Positions 1 through 8,949 are shown, counted from the first letter of the stretch. The stretch is DNA of 49,497 nucleotides from Pseudoduganella buxea (GCF_009720835.1 NZ_WNKZ01000042.1:1-49497); one strand, 5' to 3'. Program-made: numbers and translations. The notes: generated by a model from the sequence alone, not told the origin.

Positions 1-144
1 CTGGGCTGGATACACGGGCTCGACTGTCGTCACCTGAGCACGCCGCAGCAATTTTTACGGGCTGCATTATTCCCGGCAGGAAGTTGAATGCTGAGTGGAT
101 AGTTCACTGCGACCGGGTGACAGCGCCTTTTTTTGGGCGTCGCT

Positions 145-609
145 TCAGTCGGGGTCGATGCCGCCGGCACGCAGCAGGTCAAGATTGTCGTTGCCGAGGA
201 TACCGTCGCCAGTGCCACCCTGGCAGGCGATGCGTGCCACCCGCTGGCCATTCCTATCGACGTAGATGCTGTTCATGCCGCCCGCGGTTTCACCGATCGC
301 GTACGTGTACCCGCCGTTGGTGAAAACCAGCGATATCGCGCCAGCGGTGTGGTGCTCCAGCCGGAAACGGCCGGCGGGCGGCTCACGCCTGGCCGGATAC
401 GCGAACTCGATACCGGCGGCGGTGCCGGCACGGTACTGCAGGTAGCCACTGGCCGGCGTCAGCGTGGCAGAGGCACACAGCGCATACGTCTTGCCCTTTG
501 CATGGCAGGCCATGATGATTTTTTCCTGCGGTTCGCACAGGGTCGCCTTGCCGGCGCCCTGGGCGCCTCCGGCAAGGCTGGCCAAGACCATAGCGGCAGC
601 AATCTGCAT
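145..609 (-). CDS. Hypothetical secreted protein (154 aa)
   Basis: I do not recognise the family. The N-terminus (MQIAAAMVLASLAGGAQGAG) looks like a short signal peptide lacking strong basic residues, so the product is probably exported. The mature part has cysteines near residues 25, 35, 45 and about 129 that could form disulfides. The rest is rich in Gly, Ala, Thr and Tyr, suggesting a beta-structured domain. An in-frame ATG lies at 624, but it falls inside the T-run of the upstream feo terminator and has no ribosome binding site, so I start at 609. The gene lies just downstream of the feo operon on the same strand but beyond its terminator. It is either read by leakage through that terminator or has its own weak promoter. 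Confidence 0.6.
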   Translation of the reverse strand: MQIAAAMVLASLAGGAQGAGKATLCEPQEKIIMACHAKGKTYALCASATLTPASGYLQYRAGTAAGIEFAYPARREPPAGRFRLEHHTAGAISLVFTNGGYTYAIGETAGGMNSIYVDRNGQRVARIACQGGTGDGILGNDNLDLLRAGGIDPD

Positions 610-624
610 CGATTCTTCGGACAT

Positions 625-647
625 TAAAAAGCCCGCACGCGGCGGGC
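625..647 (-). terminator. Rho-independent terminator after the feo operon
   Basis: On the minus strand a GCCCGC/GCGGGC stem (631-636 with 642-647, five-base loop) is followed by a run of five T (626-630). It lies about 20 bases beyond the stop codon of the Cys-rich FeoB-associated protein and fits the end of the feoA-feoB transcript. Confidence 0.8.
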
Positions 648-666
648 CTGAAGGTGGACGATCAGC

Positions 667-951
667 TCAGCGCTGCACATGCAGCTGTATCACCCGCCGG
701 GTCGTTCCCGTATCCCGCGGCGCGTCCGCATCGGCGCCTGCCTTGGCCGGCGTCTCGCACGAGCCGCAGCTGCCGCAGCCGTCGCCGCAGCTGGACTGGG
801 TCTTGAACAGCCTTGCCAGCTTGTCCTGGTTGAAGCCTCGCCGCGACAGGGCGTGGACGATCTGGCGGCGCCATGCCGCCGGCAGGTACTTGGTGCATGC
901 GTGCAGCACGCAGGCCGCGACGATCATTCCGACGATCAGTTCCTGCCACAT
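667..951 (-). CDS. FeoB-associated Cys-rich small membrane protein (94 aa)
   Basis: This is a short protein with one N-terminal hydrophobic segment (residues about 4-20, LIVGMIVAACVLHAC) and a cluster of four cysteines, C55-x3-C59-x2-C62-x2-C65. A basic stretch lies between the two. The layout resembles the small proteins often encoded next to FeoB (FeoB-associated Cys-rich or DUF6587-type proteins). The start at 951 follows an AAGGAG ribosome binding site and lies 10 bases after the feoB stop, so it is the third gene of feoA-feoB-X. A role in Fe(II) handling or FeoB assembly is inferred from position. It is not the winged-helix FeoC of enterobacteria. The cysteine cluster could bind an Fe-S cluster or a metal ion. 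Confidence 0.75.
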   Translation of the reverse strand: MWQELIVGMIVAACVLHACTKYLPAAWRRQIVHALSRRGFNQDKLARLFKTQSSCGDGCGSCGSCETPAKAGADADAPRDTGTTRRVIQLHVQR

Positions 952-961
952 GGCGCTCTCC

Positions 962-2851
962 TTATGCCCCCAGCAGGCGGGCGGTGTGATACGTGATGAA
1001 CGAGGCGCCGTAGGCCAGCGCGAACATGTAGCCGGCCATGATGAAGGCGTAGCGCGACTTGCCCGTTTCGCGGCGTACCACGGACAGGGTCGACAGGCAC
1101 TGGGGCGCGAACACATACCAGGCCAGCAGCGACAGGGCCGTCGCCATCGACCACGATGCGGCCAGCACGGGCGTCAGCGACGTGGCCAGCTCGTCGCCCG
1201 TCTGCGACAGCGCGTACACGGTACCCAGGGCGCCGACGGCCACCTCGCGGGCGGCCATGCCCGGCACCAGCGCGATGCAGATTTCCCAGCCGAAGCCGAT
1301 CGGCGCGAACACCACTTCCAGCGCGCGGCCCAGCATGCCGGCGATGCTGTAGTAGATCGGCGGATGGGTGGCGCCTTCCGGCGCGCCGGGGAAGCTCGAC
1401 AGGGCCCACAGCAGCACCATCAAGGTGAGGATGACGGTACCGACGCGCATCAGGAAGATCTTGGCGCGTTCCCACAGGCCGATGGCCAGGTTGCGCAGGT
1501 GCGGCCAGTGGTAGCGCGGCAGCTCCATCATCAGGGCCTGCTGCGTCTTGGTGCCGGCGGCACGCTTCATGACCCAGGCCACGGCCATCGCCGAGATGAT
1601 GCCGGCGAAGTACAGCACGAACAGGATCAGGCCCTGCAGGCTGACGGTGCCCCACACTTCGCGCTCCGGGATGAAGGCGGCGATCACCAGCGCATACACG
1701 GGCAGGCGCGCCGAACACGTCATCAGCGGCGCGATCATGATCGTCACGAGGCGGTCGCGCGGGTTCTGGATCGTGCGGGCCGCCATCACCCCGGGAATGG
1801 CGCAGGCAAAGCTGGACAGCAGCGGAATGAAGGCGCGGCCGGACAGGCCCACGCCGCCCATCAGGCGGTCCAGCAGGAAGGCCGCGCGCGGCAGGTAGCC
1901 GACATCTTCCAGCACCAGGATGAAGAAGAACAGGATCAGGATCTGCGGCAGGAACACGAGCACGCTGCCGACGCCGCCCAGGATGCCTTCCACCAGCAGG
2001 CTGCGCAGCACGCCTTCGCCCATATAGGTGCCCAGCAGCGCGCCCAGGCTTTCCACGCCGCCGGAGATCATCTCCATCGGCACGGCTGCCCACGTAAACA
2101 CGGCCTGGAAAATCAGGAACATCAGCACGGCCAGGATCGCCGGGCCCACCACCGGGTGCAGCACGACATTGTCGATCTTCTCGGACAGGTCGTCGGTACG
2201 CGCTGCTTCCTTCGATACCAATGCCAGGATGCGGCGCACCTCGCGCTGCGTTTCCTCGACGGAGACGGCATCGATCGCCGCCAGCGCCTTGGGCTTGACG
2301 GGCACCACGGGCCACATATCGTCCAGCGCGCGCAGCAGCGACTTCTCGCCGCCGCCCTGCACCGCCACCGTTTCGACGACGGTCATGTGCAGTTCCTGGG
2401 CCAACTTCGCCGCATCGATCTCGATGCCGCGCTTCCTGGCCATGTCGACCATGTTCAGGCACAGCACCATCGGCAGGCCGAGGCGCTGGATCTCCAGCAC
2501 CAGGCGCAGGTTCAGGCGCAGGTTGGTGGCATCGACGACGCAGACGACGACATCGGGCGAACCGTCGCCGGCACGCAGGCCCGCCACCACGTCGCGCGTG
2601 ATGGCTTCATCCGGCGTTTGCGCCGTCAGGCTGTAGGCACCGGGCAGGTCCAGCACGCGGTAGGGGTGGCCGGCCGGCGAGACGAAATGGCCTTCCTTGC
2701 GCTCGATGGTGACGCCGGCGTAGTTGGCCACTTTCTGGCGCGCACCCGTCAGGCGGTTGAACAGTGCCGTCTTGCCGCAGTTGGGATTTCCCAACAAGGC
2801 GATCATCGGCGCGTGCGAAACCACCTGCGCCACTTTTTCCGTTACACCCAT
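962..2851 (-). CDS. feoB: Ferrous iron transporter FeoB
   Basis: This is a GTPase-coupled Fe(II) importer of the inner membrane. The N-terminal G domain shows G1 GNPNCGKT (residues 21-28), G3 DLPG (68-71) and G4 NMVD (133-136). After a linker helical region come several hydrophobic segments with the FeoB Gate motifs, including a stretch beginning PLMTCSARLPVYALV. At 629 residues it is shorter than the 773-residue E. coli protein, a size common among beta-proteobacterial FeoB. The start is four bases after the feoA stop, so translation is probably coupled. The operon lies under a Fur box at 3233-3251, consistent with induction in iron limitation. Family assignment is certain. Confidence 0.97.
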   Translation of the reverse strand: MGVTEKVAQVVSHAPMIALLGNPNCGKTALFNRLTGARQKVANYAGVTIERKEGHFVSPAGHPYRVLDLPGAYSLTAQTPDEAITRDVVAGLRAGDGSPDVVVCVVDATNLRLNLRLVLEIQRLGLPMVLCLNMVDMARKRGIEIDAAKLAQELHMTVVETVAVQGGGEKSLLRALDDMWPVVPVKPKALAAIDAVSVEETQREVRRILALVSKEAARTDDLSEKIDNVVLHPVVGPAILAVLMFLIFQAVFTWAAVPMEMISGGVESLGALLGTYMGEGVLRSLLVEGILGGVGSVLVFLPQILILFFFILVLEDVGYLPRAAFLLDRLMGGVGLSGRAFIPLLSSFACAIPGVMAARTIQNPRDRLVTIMIAPLMTCSARLPVYALVIAAFIPEREVWGTVSLQGLILFVLYFAGIISAMAVAWVMKRAAGTKTQQALMMELPRYHWPHLRNLAIGLWERAKIFLMRVGTVILTLMVLLWALSSFPGAPEGATHPPIYYSIAGMLGRALEVVFAPIGFGWEICIALVPGMAAREVAVGALGTVYALSQTGDELATSLTPVLAASWSMATALSLLAWYVFAPQCLSTLSVVRRETGKSRYAFIMAGYMFALAYGASFITYHTARLLGA

Positions 2852-2855
2852 GTTC

Positions 2856-3122
2856 TTATTCCGGCTGAATCGCGACCATGGCCGCTTCGTAGCGGCGCAG
2901 CGCGAATGTGCTGTTGCCGACCTTGATTGCCAGCGGCTCGCCGCCCGGCATCCCGCGCTTTAACATGCGGATTTTCTCGCCCGGCACGAAGCCCAGCTCC
3001 ATCAGGCGGCGCACCAGGTCCGCCCCCTCTTCGGTGCCGCCGGCGGGCGTCACATGCACGACCGTGCCGATCTTTCCCACCGCCAGCGTGTCGAGATTGA
3101 TGAGGGATGGCGCGAGGGTCAT
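2856..3122 (-). CDS. feoA: Ferrous iron transport protein FeoA
   Basis: This is a small cytoplasmic SH3-like protein (88 aa) that works with FeoB in Fe(II) uptake. The core reads GKIGTVVHVTPAG, then LVRRLMELGFVPGEKIRML, then GEPLAIKVGNSTFALRRYEA, which is the standard FeoA fold order. A longer open frame extends upstream, but the start MTLAPSLINL at 3122 gives the normal family length. A TATAAT box on the minus strand (3153-3158) lies about 31 bases upstream. It is the first gene of feoA-feoB-Cys-rich protein. The ribosome binding site is poor, which leaves some doubt about the exact start. Confidence 0.93.
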   Translation of the reverse strand: MTLAPSLINLDTLAVGKIGTVVHVTPAGGTEEGADLVRRLMELGFVPGEKIRMLKRGMPGGEPLAIKVGNSTFALRRYEAAMVAIQPE

Positions 3123-3152
3123 GGCAGTTCTTTGAGGAAAGTCAATCTGGTC

Positions 3153-3158
3153 ATTATA
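3153..3158 (-). promoter_or_regulatory. -10 box of the feoA promoter
   Basis: A perfect TATAAT lies on the minus strand about 31 bases before the feoA start. No good -35 is visible at the usual spacing (ATACAA at best). The Fur box lies about 75 bases further upstream, so iron control of feo would act from a distance unless a second promoter exists nearer the box. Confidence 0.5.
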
Positions 3159-3232
3159 AAGGCAATGCGAATGGTTTGTATTTGCAGGATACGCTTGCAT
3201 TGTACGCTTTGTTGCGTCAGAATAGGAAACGT

Positions 3233-3251
3233 AATGATAATGATTCTCATT
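3233..3251. promoter_or_regulatory. Fur box between feoA and bfd
   Basis: The 19-mer AATGATAATGATTCTCATT is a near-perfect dyad (8 of 9 arm positions) and closely matches the classical Fur box built from GATAAT repeats. It sits in the divergent region between feoA (minus) and bfd (plus). A TAAGAT at 3262-3267 could be the bfd -10 box, placing the Fur box over the bfd -35 region. Binding is inferred from the motif. Confidence 0.85.
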
Positions 3252-3325
3252 AAGAAACCCTTAAGATTATCGAAAAGATCAACGGGTTTTTGACCGGAAT
3301 CGCTACCTGCCAGAGGGTGCTTGAA

Positions 3326-3547
3326 ATGATCGTTTGTGTTTGCAACAACATCTCCGACCGTGAAATCCGCCAGGCCATCGACCTGGGTATCAGTTCCATG
3401 GACGAGCTGCGCGAAACGCTGGGCGTTGCCACCTGCTGCGGCAACTGCCTGACCTATGCGGTCGAGGTACTGGACAAGCATGTCGCCGCCAACAGCGACG
3501 TGCAGATCACGGAAACGGTGCTGAAGCGTCCGACGCTGGCAAGCTGA
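3326..3547 (+). CDS. bfd: Bacterioferritin-associated ferredoxin Bfd
   Basis: This is a 73-residue [2Fe-2S] protein that passes electrons to bacterioferritin to release stored iron. The start MIVCVCNNISDREI at 3326 matches the family; an upstream ATG in frame would add 12 unneeded residues. The cluster ligands are visible as C4-x-C6 and C38-x2-C41 (with an extra C37) inside the Fer2_BFD fold. It diverges from feoA across a Fur box, which fits expression under iron starvation. Its likely partner, bfr, is encoded about 1 kb away at 4539-5015. Confidence 0.95.
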   Translation: MIVCVCNNISDREIRQAIDLGISSMDELRETLGVATCCGNCLTYAVEVLDKHVAANSDVQITETVLKRPTLAS

Positions 3548-3643
3548 ACTTCCACAGCGCCGCCATGGCGCTGCATGTTGCACCACCATTCAAAGGCTGG
3601 GGTCGATTCCGACTCCGGCTTTTTTGCATTCGTATGGCGTACA

Positions 3644-3707
3644 AAACCGGGGACAGTCCCCTGTTTCCAGGCAACGTTGCTCAGAAACAGGGGACTGTCC
3701 CCGGTTT
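3644..3707. repeat. REP-like perfect inverted repeat (copy 1)
   Basis: Two perfect 24-base arms (3644-3667 and 3684-3707), each containing the palindromic core GGGGACAGTCCCC or its complement, surround a 16-base spacer that itself holds the palindrome GCAACGTTGC. The element lies between the convergent ends of bfd and the PiuC-like gene. Related elements occur at 44824-44890 and 32496-32532. It resembles the dispersed hairpins (REP/RAYT type) common in this bacterial group. It may also serve as a two-way terminator. Confidence 0.85.
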
Positions 3708-3718
3708 CTGGCCAGTCG

Positions 3719-4399
3719 TCAGGTCTCCGCCCACATGCGCAGCAGGTTGTGATAGTGCCCCGTCAGGCCGACGGTGGCTTCGTTGTCGCCATGTTCGCCG
3801 CGCAGCTTCTGGATGTTCTGGTCCAGGTCCAGCAGCATCGTCCGCTTCCAGTCGTCACGCACCATGCTCTGCGTCCACAGGAACGACGCGACCCGCTCGC
3901 CCGCCGTGACGGGATTGACGCGGTGCACGCTCGACGACGGATACACGATGGCGTCGCCGGCCGGCAGCTTCACTTCATGGGCGCCGTACGCGTCCATGAC
4001 GACCAGCTCGCCCCCTTCGTACTCGTCCGGCTCGCTGAGGAAGACCGTCGTCGACACGTCGGCGCGCAAGGTCGGGCCGTTGCCGGCCGGCGTGCGGATG
4101 GCACCGTCGATGTGCAGGCCGTAGTTCTCGCCGCCGGCATAGCTGTTGAAGTACGGCGGCAGGATGCGCAGCGGCAGCGCGGCCGCGAAGAACAGCGGGT
4201 TGGCAGTAAGTGCGCGCGCGATGATGCTGCCCAGTTCCACGGCCAGCGGCGAGCCTTCGGCCAGCTGGCGGTTGCGCTTGACCTGGGCCCCTTGCGTGCC
4301 CACGCTGGCGCGCCCGTCGACCCAGTCGGCGCCGGCCAGCGCCGCGCGCATCCGGCCCACCTGCTCTGGCGTCAACACGCCGGGAATATGCAGCATCAT
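3719..4399 (-). CDS. piuC: PKHD-type Fe(II)/2-oxoglutarate hydroxylase (PiuC/YbiX family)
   Basis: This is a 226-residue Fe(II)- and 2-oxoglutarate-dependent dioxygenase, the usual length of PiuC/YbiX. The iron facial triad is visible as H96-x-D98 (LHIDGA) and H159 (SSVHRVNP), and R169 (GERVASFLW) is the expected 2-oxoglutarate binder. The physiological substrate of this family is not established; members are tied to iron uptake and often sit beside TonB receptors. Here the neighbour is bfr, across a Fur-like box only about 30 bases upstream of the start, so iron repression is likely. ATG codons at 4399 and 4396 are both possible starts. Confidence 0.9.
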   Translation of the reverse strand: MMLHIPGVLTPEQVGRMRAALAGADWVDGRASVGTQGAQVKRNRQLAEGSPLAVELGSIIARALTANPLFFAAALPLRILPPYFNSYAGGENYGLHIDGAIRTPAGNGPTLRADVSTTVFLSEPDEYEGGELVVMDAYGAHEVKLPAGDAIVYPSSSVHRVNPVTAGERVASFLWTQSMVRDDWKRTMLLDLDQNIQKLRGEHGDNEATVGLTGHYHNLLRMWAET

Positions 4400-4427
4400 G
4401 GTTTCAACTCACGTTAAGAAGGACACA

Positions 4428-4446
4428 AATGATAATGGTATTCATT
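4428..4446. promoter_or_regulatory. Fur-like box between piuC and bfr
   Basis: AATGATAATGGTATTCATT matches the feo/bfd Fur box at 16 of 19 positions, with the first ten identical. It is about 30 bases upstream of the PiuC-like gene and about 90 bases upstream of bfr, so direct control of the former is more likely. Confidence 0.75.
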
Positions 4447-4538
4447 CGTAGTATCAATCGACAGTGCGTCCCTTCTTATGTGCGCCCCTTCGTGGCAGAA
4501 TGGCGGGACTTTTCATCACAACGAACAAAGGTACACCC

Positions 4539-5015
4539 ATGAAGGGCGATAAAGACGTGCTGCGTCTGCTGAACGCACAGCTGACGAACGAACTCACCGC
4601 GATCAACCAGTATTTCCTGCATGCCCGCATGTACCGTCACTGGGGCCTGGAGAAAATCGCCAAGAAGGAATACGAGGAATCGATCGGCGAGATGAAGCAC
4701 GCCGACAAGCTGATCGACCGCATCCTGATGCTGGACGGCCTGCCGAACCTGCAGGCGCTGCACAAGATCCTGATCGGCGAATCGACCCCGGAAATGCTGG
4801 AGGCGGACCTGACCCTGGAACGGGGCGCCCACGTCACCGTCAAGGAAGGCATTGCCCAGGCGGAAAAAGTGGGCGACTACGTGTCGCGCGACCTGCTGCT
4901 GGAAATCCTGGAAGACACGGAAGAGCACATCGACTGGCTGGAAACCCAGCTGGACCTGATCGGCAAGATCGGCATCCAGAACTACCTGCAATCGCAGATG
5001 TCCACCGACGACTGA
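4539..5015 (+). CDS. bfr: Bacterioferritin
   Basis: This is a 158-residue haem-binding ferritin that oxidises Fe(II) and stores it as a mineral inside a 24-mer. The start [15 protein letters not shown] at 4539, after an AAAGGT ribosome binding site, matches the family exactly. Ferroxidase ligands E18, E51, H54, E94 and H130 and the haem ligand M52 are visible. The position equivalent to E. coli Glu127 is Thr here (EDTEEH, residues 125-130), with Glu at 128 and 129. The PiuC-like gene diverges from it across a Fur-like box. Bfd (3326-3547) is the expected electron donor. Confidence 0.96.
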   Translation: MKGDKDVLRLLNAQLTNELTAINQYFLHARMYRHWGLEKIAKKEYEESIGEMKHADKLIDRILMLDGLPNLQALHKILIGESTPEMLEADLTLERGAHVTVKEGIAQAEKVGDYVSRDLLLEILEDTEEHIDWLETQLDLIGKIGIQNYLQSQMSTDD

Positions 5016-5045
5016 TGCATCACCGCGACCGCGCGGCCCCGTCGT

Positions 5046-6002
5046 TCAGGGGCCGCTGAAGGTCGTGCTGCTGTCCTGCTGCCATGGTGTCAGCCATTCC
5101 TGGTAGCAGGACAGATCGGCGGGCACCGCACCGGCGTGTCCGCAGGTCGATGCCGCAAAGGCGTTGGCCCGCGCCAAGGTCTGCTCCATCGTCCAGCCCC
5201 GCAGGCGCCCCAGCAGGAACACGGCGTTGAACGCATCCCCCGCTCCCACCGCATCGACGAACGAAGTGCCCAGCCCGGTACCGTGATCGGCCACATGTGC
5301 GCCATCGGCCGACAGGTACAGCGCGCCGCGCACGCCCATCGTCACCACCAGCGCCGACAGCGAGAAGTTGTGCATCATGGCGCGGCATTCCGTGTCGACC
5401 GAAATGCATTCCATGTTCACCGTGTCCGGGCAGGTGTGGCAGTACCACTTGAACAGCTGCTGCAGCTCGCTTTCGTTGACCTTGACGATATCGGCCTGCT
5501 GCAGTGAATCGAAGACGATGGTTTCGTCGACAAAGCCCTCGCGCAGGTTCAGGTCGAGAAAGCGCACGGCCTGCGACTGCTCCAGCAGTGCGTGCAGGGC
5601 CGCGCGCGAGCGGGGATCGCGCTGGGCCAGGGTGCCGAAGCAGAAGATCGAAGGACGGCTGGCCTGGCTCGCCGCCAACGCCTGGGCGCTGTCGATATGG
5701 TCGTAGGCCTGGTCGGGCAGGATGGTGAAGCGGTGGCTGCCATCGACGCCCACTTCAACCTGGACGTGGCCGGTGGCTTCGCCGGGGCCGATCTGCAGCC
5801 CCGTTTCAGGCAGACCGAAGCGGGCGAATTCATCGCGCACCAGGGCGCCGTTGGCATCGTCGCCGATGCGGGTGATCATCGTCACGGGCAGGCCGAACCC
5901 GGCAAGGTGGCGCGCCAGGTTGAACGGCGCCCCGCCGACTACCCTGGCCGTGCTGAAATCGTCCACCAGTGCTTCGCCGAATACCGTTACCGCTTGTTCC
6001 AT
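5046..6002 (-). CDS. PfkB-family sugar kinase with Cys-rich insertion
   Basis: This is a 318-residue ribokinase/PfkB-fold carbohydrate kinase, probably fructokinase-like (ATP + sugar to sugar phosphate, cytoplasm). The N-terminal VVGGAPFNLARHLAGFG is the sugar-binding signature. The C-terminal FVDAVGAGDAFNAVF is the ATP/anion-hole signature, with catalytic base D256. Residues 186-212 form an unusual insertion with C188-x2-C191-x7-C199-x6-C206 plus several Met and His, which could bind a metal. The substrate cannot be read from sequence. The gene is convergent with bfr and appears to be a single-gene unit; only a weak GGGGCGG precedes the start. Confidence 0.88.
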   Translation of the reverse strand: MEQAVTVFGEALVDDFSTARVVGGAPFNLARHLAGFGLPVTMITRIGDDANGALVRDEFARFGLPETGLQIGPGEATGHVQVEVGVDGSHRFTILPDQAYDHIDSAQALAASQASRPSIFCFGTLAQRDPRSRAALHALLEQSQAVRFLDLNLREGFVDETIVFDSLQQADIVKVNESELQQLFKWYCHTCPDTVNMECISVDTECRAMMHNFSLSALVVTMGVRGALYLSADGAHVADHGTGLGTSFVDAVGAGDAFNAVFLLGRLRGWTMEQTLARANAFAASTCGHAGAVPADLSCYQEWLTPWQQDSSTTFSGP

Positions 6003-6088
6003 GGCCGCCCCGTTCGATGGTTGTCCGGCACAGTGTACCCGAACTGCCCCGGCGTTCAGGGCACGAAAGACGCAGTGGAGGCGCGCCT

Positions 6089-6700
6089 TCAGGCCTGCGG
6101 CAGCGAGTCGCGGAAGGAGGGACGCTCGACCAGCTTGTCGAGCAGGCGGCCCAGGTTCGGATGGTCGCCGCGCCAGTCGATTTCAGGGAAGCGGAAGGTC
6201 AGCCAGCCCAGCGCGCAGCCCACCGCCACGTCCGCCAGCGAATAATGATTGCCCGCGCACCAGGCCGAATCGCCCAGCCGCGCCGACATCGAGGCCAGGC
6301 CCCGCGCCACCTTCGTGAGCTGGCGCTGGCACACGGCTTCGCTCTGCAGCTCGGGCGGGCGCTGGGTGCGCTCCATCCGCACCACGACGGCCGCGTCGAT
6401 GACGCCGTCGGCCAGCGCTTCCCAGTTCTTGATATCGGCCCGCTCGCGCCCGTTCGGCGGCAGCAGCTTGCACACGGGCGTGAGCGTATCGAGATACTCG
6501 ACGATCACGCGCGAGTCGTACATCACGTAGCCGTCTTCCATCACGAGGCAGGGCACCTTGCCGAGCGGGTTCAGCTTGTGGATGGTGGTTTCCGGCGCCC
6601 ACGTGTCTTCCAGCTCGATCTGGTAATCGAGCTTCTTTTCGGCCAGCACGACACGCACCTTGCGCACATACGGACTGGCAAGCGAACCGACTAGTTTCAT
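6089..6700 (-). CDS. Glutathione S-transferase (YibF-like)
   Basis: This is a 203-residue cytosolic GST. The N-terminal thioredoxin fold begins MKLVGSLASPYVRKVRVVLA, with S9 or Y11 as candidate catalytic residues. The cis-Pro loop reads LGKVPCLVM and the glutathione gamma-glutamyl site YDSRVIVEYLD. The C-terminal helical domain contains the N-capping motif SLADVAVGCALGWL. Length and motifs fit the YibF-like class of unknown substrate. It is divergent from purB, with about 150 bases between them. Confidence 0.9.
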   Translation of the reverse strand: MKLVGSLASPYVRKVRVVLAEKKLDYQIELEDTWAPETTIHKLNPLGKVPCLVMEDGYVMYDSRVIVEYLDTLTPVCKLLPPNGRERADIKNWEALADGVIDAAVVVRMERTQRPPELQSEAVCQRQLTKVARGLASMSARLGDSAWCAGNHYSLADVAVGCALGWLTFRFPEIDWRGDHPNLGRLLDKLVERPSFRDSLPQA

Positions 6701-6812
6701 GGGAATCCGTCAAGGATAGGGGATGAAACCAGTATAGCATCGGCTGCCTGCCGCAAGGAGGGCCCTGGCGCGGCCTTGCGCTGTCGCCAATAGCAGTGGC
6801 GCCCGATGGTAA

Positions 6813-8228
<1,416 letters not shown>

Positions 8229-8251
8229 GTCTTCCATAACTTCTGCACCTG

Positions 8252-8292
8252 TTGCGGCAGCGTTCTATCCGGTAAGGTTAGACCTGCCGCAA
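8252..8292. other. Stem-loop between purB and cytochrome b561
   Basis: TTGCGGCAG (8252-8260) and CTGCCGCAA (8284-8292) form a perfect nine-base stem with a 23-base loop. There is no T-run, so it is not a standard intrinsic terminator. It may protect the purB mRNA end or be a protein-binding dyad upstream of the b561 gene. Confidence 0.5.
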
Positions 8293-8373
8293 AGCGGGCC
8301 AGTCACCGGCATGCTTTGCGTTTCCCTGCTATATTTTTAGTTCTAACAAGTACTAAACAGGAAGGACGCCGCG

Positions 8374-8949
8374 ATGCCGGACACCCCCATCACGCCCATC
8401 ACCCGCTACACCAGGACGGCCATGCTGCTGCACTGGCTGATCGCCATCCTGATCGTGGGCGCCTTCACGATGGGCCTGGTAATGACGGATATTCCCGGCT
8501 TCACGCCCACCAAGCTGAAATACTATTCCTGGCACAAATGGGCCGGCGTCACCGTGCTGGCCCTGGCCGCGCTGCGCCTGCTGTGGCGCCGCGCCAACCG
8601 CCCGCCGCCGCATCCGCCCGGCTTGCCGGCCTGGCAGGCCAAGGCGGCCGATGCCACCCATGTGCTGCTGTACGTGCTGATGTTCGCCGTGCCCCTGTCG
8701 GGCTACCTGTACACGACGGCGGCCGGCGTGCCCGTGGTCTACTTCGGCCTGTTCCCGATTCCCGCCGCCTTCAGCGCCGATCCGGCCCTGAAGGAGCTGC
8801 TCAAACCCGTGCATTACTGGCTCAACATGCTGATGGCCGCTGTCGTGCTGCTGCATGTCGCCGCCGCGCTGAAACACCATTTCGTCGACCGCGACGATGT
8901 CCTGAAACGCATGCTTCCCTATTTCCAGAAACGGAGTTCCGCCCCATGA
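8374..8949 (+). CDS. Cytochrome b561
   Basis: This is a 191-residue di-haem inner-membrane cytochrome of the prokaryotic CybB/b561 family. Four hydrophobic helices are visible, with family histidines in LLHWLIA, SWHKWAG, ATHVLLYVLMFAVPLSGY and LLHVAAALKHHF that can bind two b haems. It probably moves electrons from the quinone pool or relieves oxidative stress, but the partner is unknown. An AGGAAGG site precedes the ATG. The stop overlaps the start of the following yceI gene (ATGA at 8946-8949), so the two are translationally coupled; b561-YceI is a common pairing. Confidence 0.93.
   Translation: MPDTPITPITRYTRTAMLLHWLIAILIVGAFTMGLVMTDIPGFTPTKLKYYSWHKWAGVTVLALAALRLLWRRANRPPPHPPGLPAWQAKAADATHVLLYVLMFAVPLSGYLYTTAAGVPVVYFGLFPIPAAFSADPALKELLKPVHYWLNMLMAAVVLLHVAAALKHHFVDRDDVLKRMLPYFQKRSSAP

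Noticed and set aside
1..144. Left edge of the window, checked for a gene end or RNA gene
   Set aside because: No convincing reading frame, tRNA fold or strong hairpin; only a weak CGCC/GGCG pair with an A/T-run near 126-140.
609..624. ATG at 624 as the start of the secreted hypothetical protein
   Set aside because: It falls in the T-run of the feo terminator and has no ribosome binding site; 609 gives the signal peptide directly.
464..2926. An 820-codon plus-strand frame opposite feoB
   Set aside because: It has low-complexity His/Gln/Arg composition and no recognisable motif; feoB on the other strand is certain.
5033..5056. GCGGCCCC/GGGGCCGC inverted repeat between bfr and the sugar kinase
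   Set aside because: It has no T-run on either strand and overlaps the kinase stop codon; termination cannot be supported.
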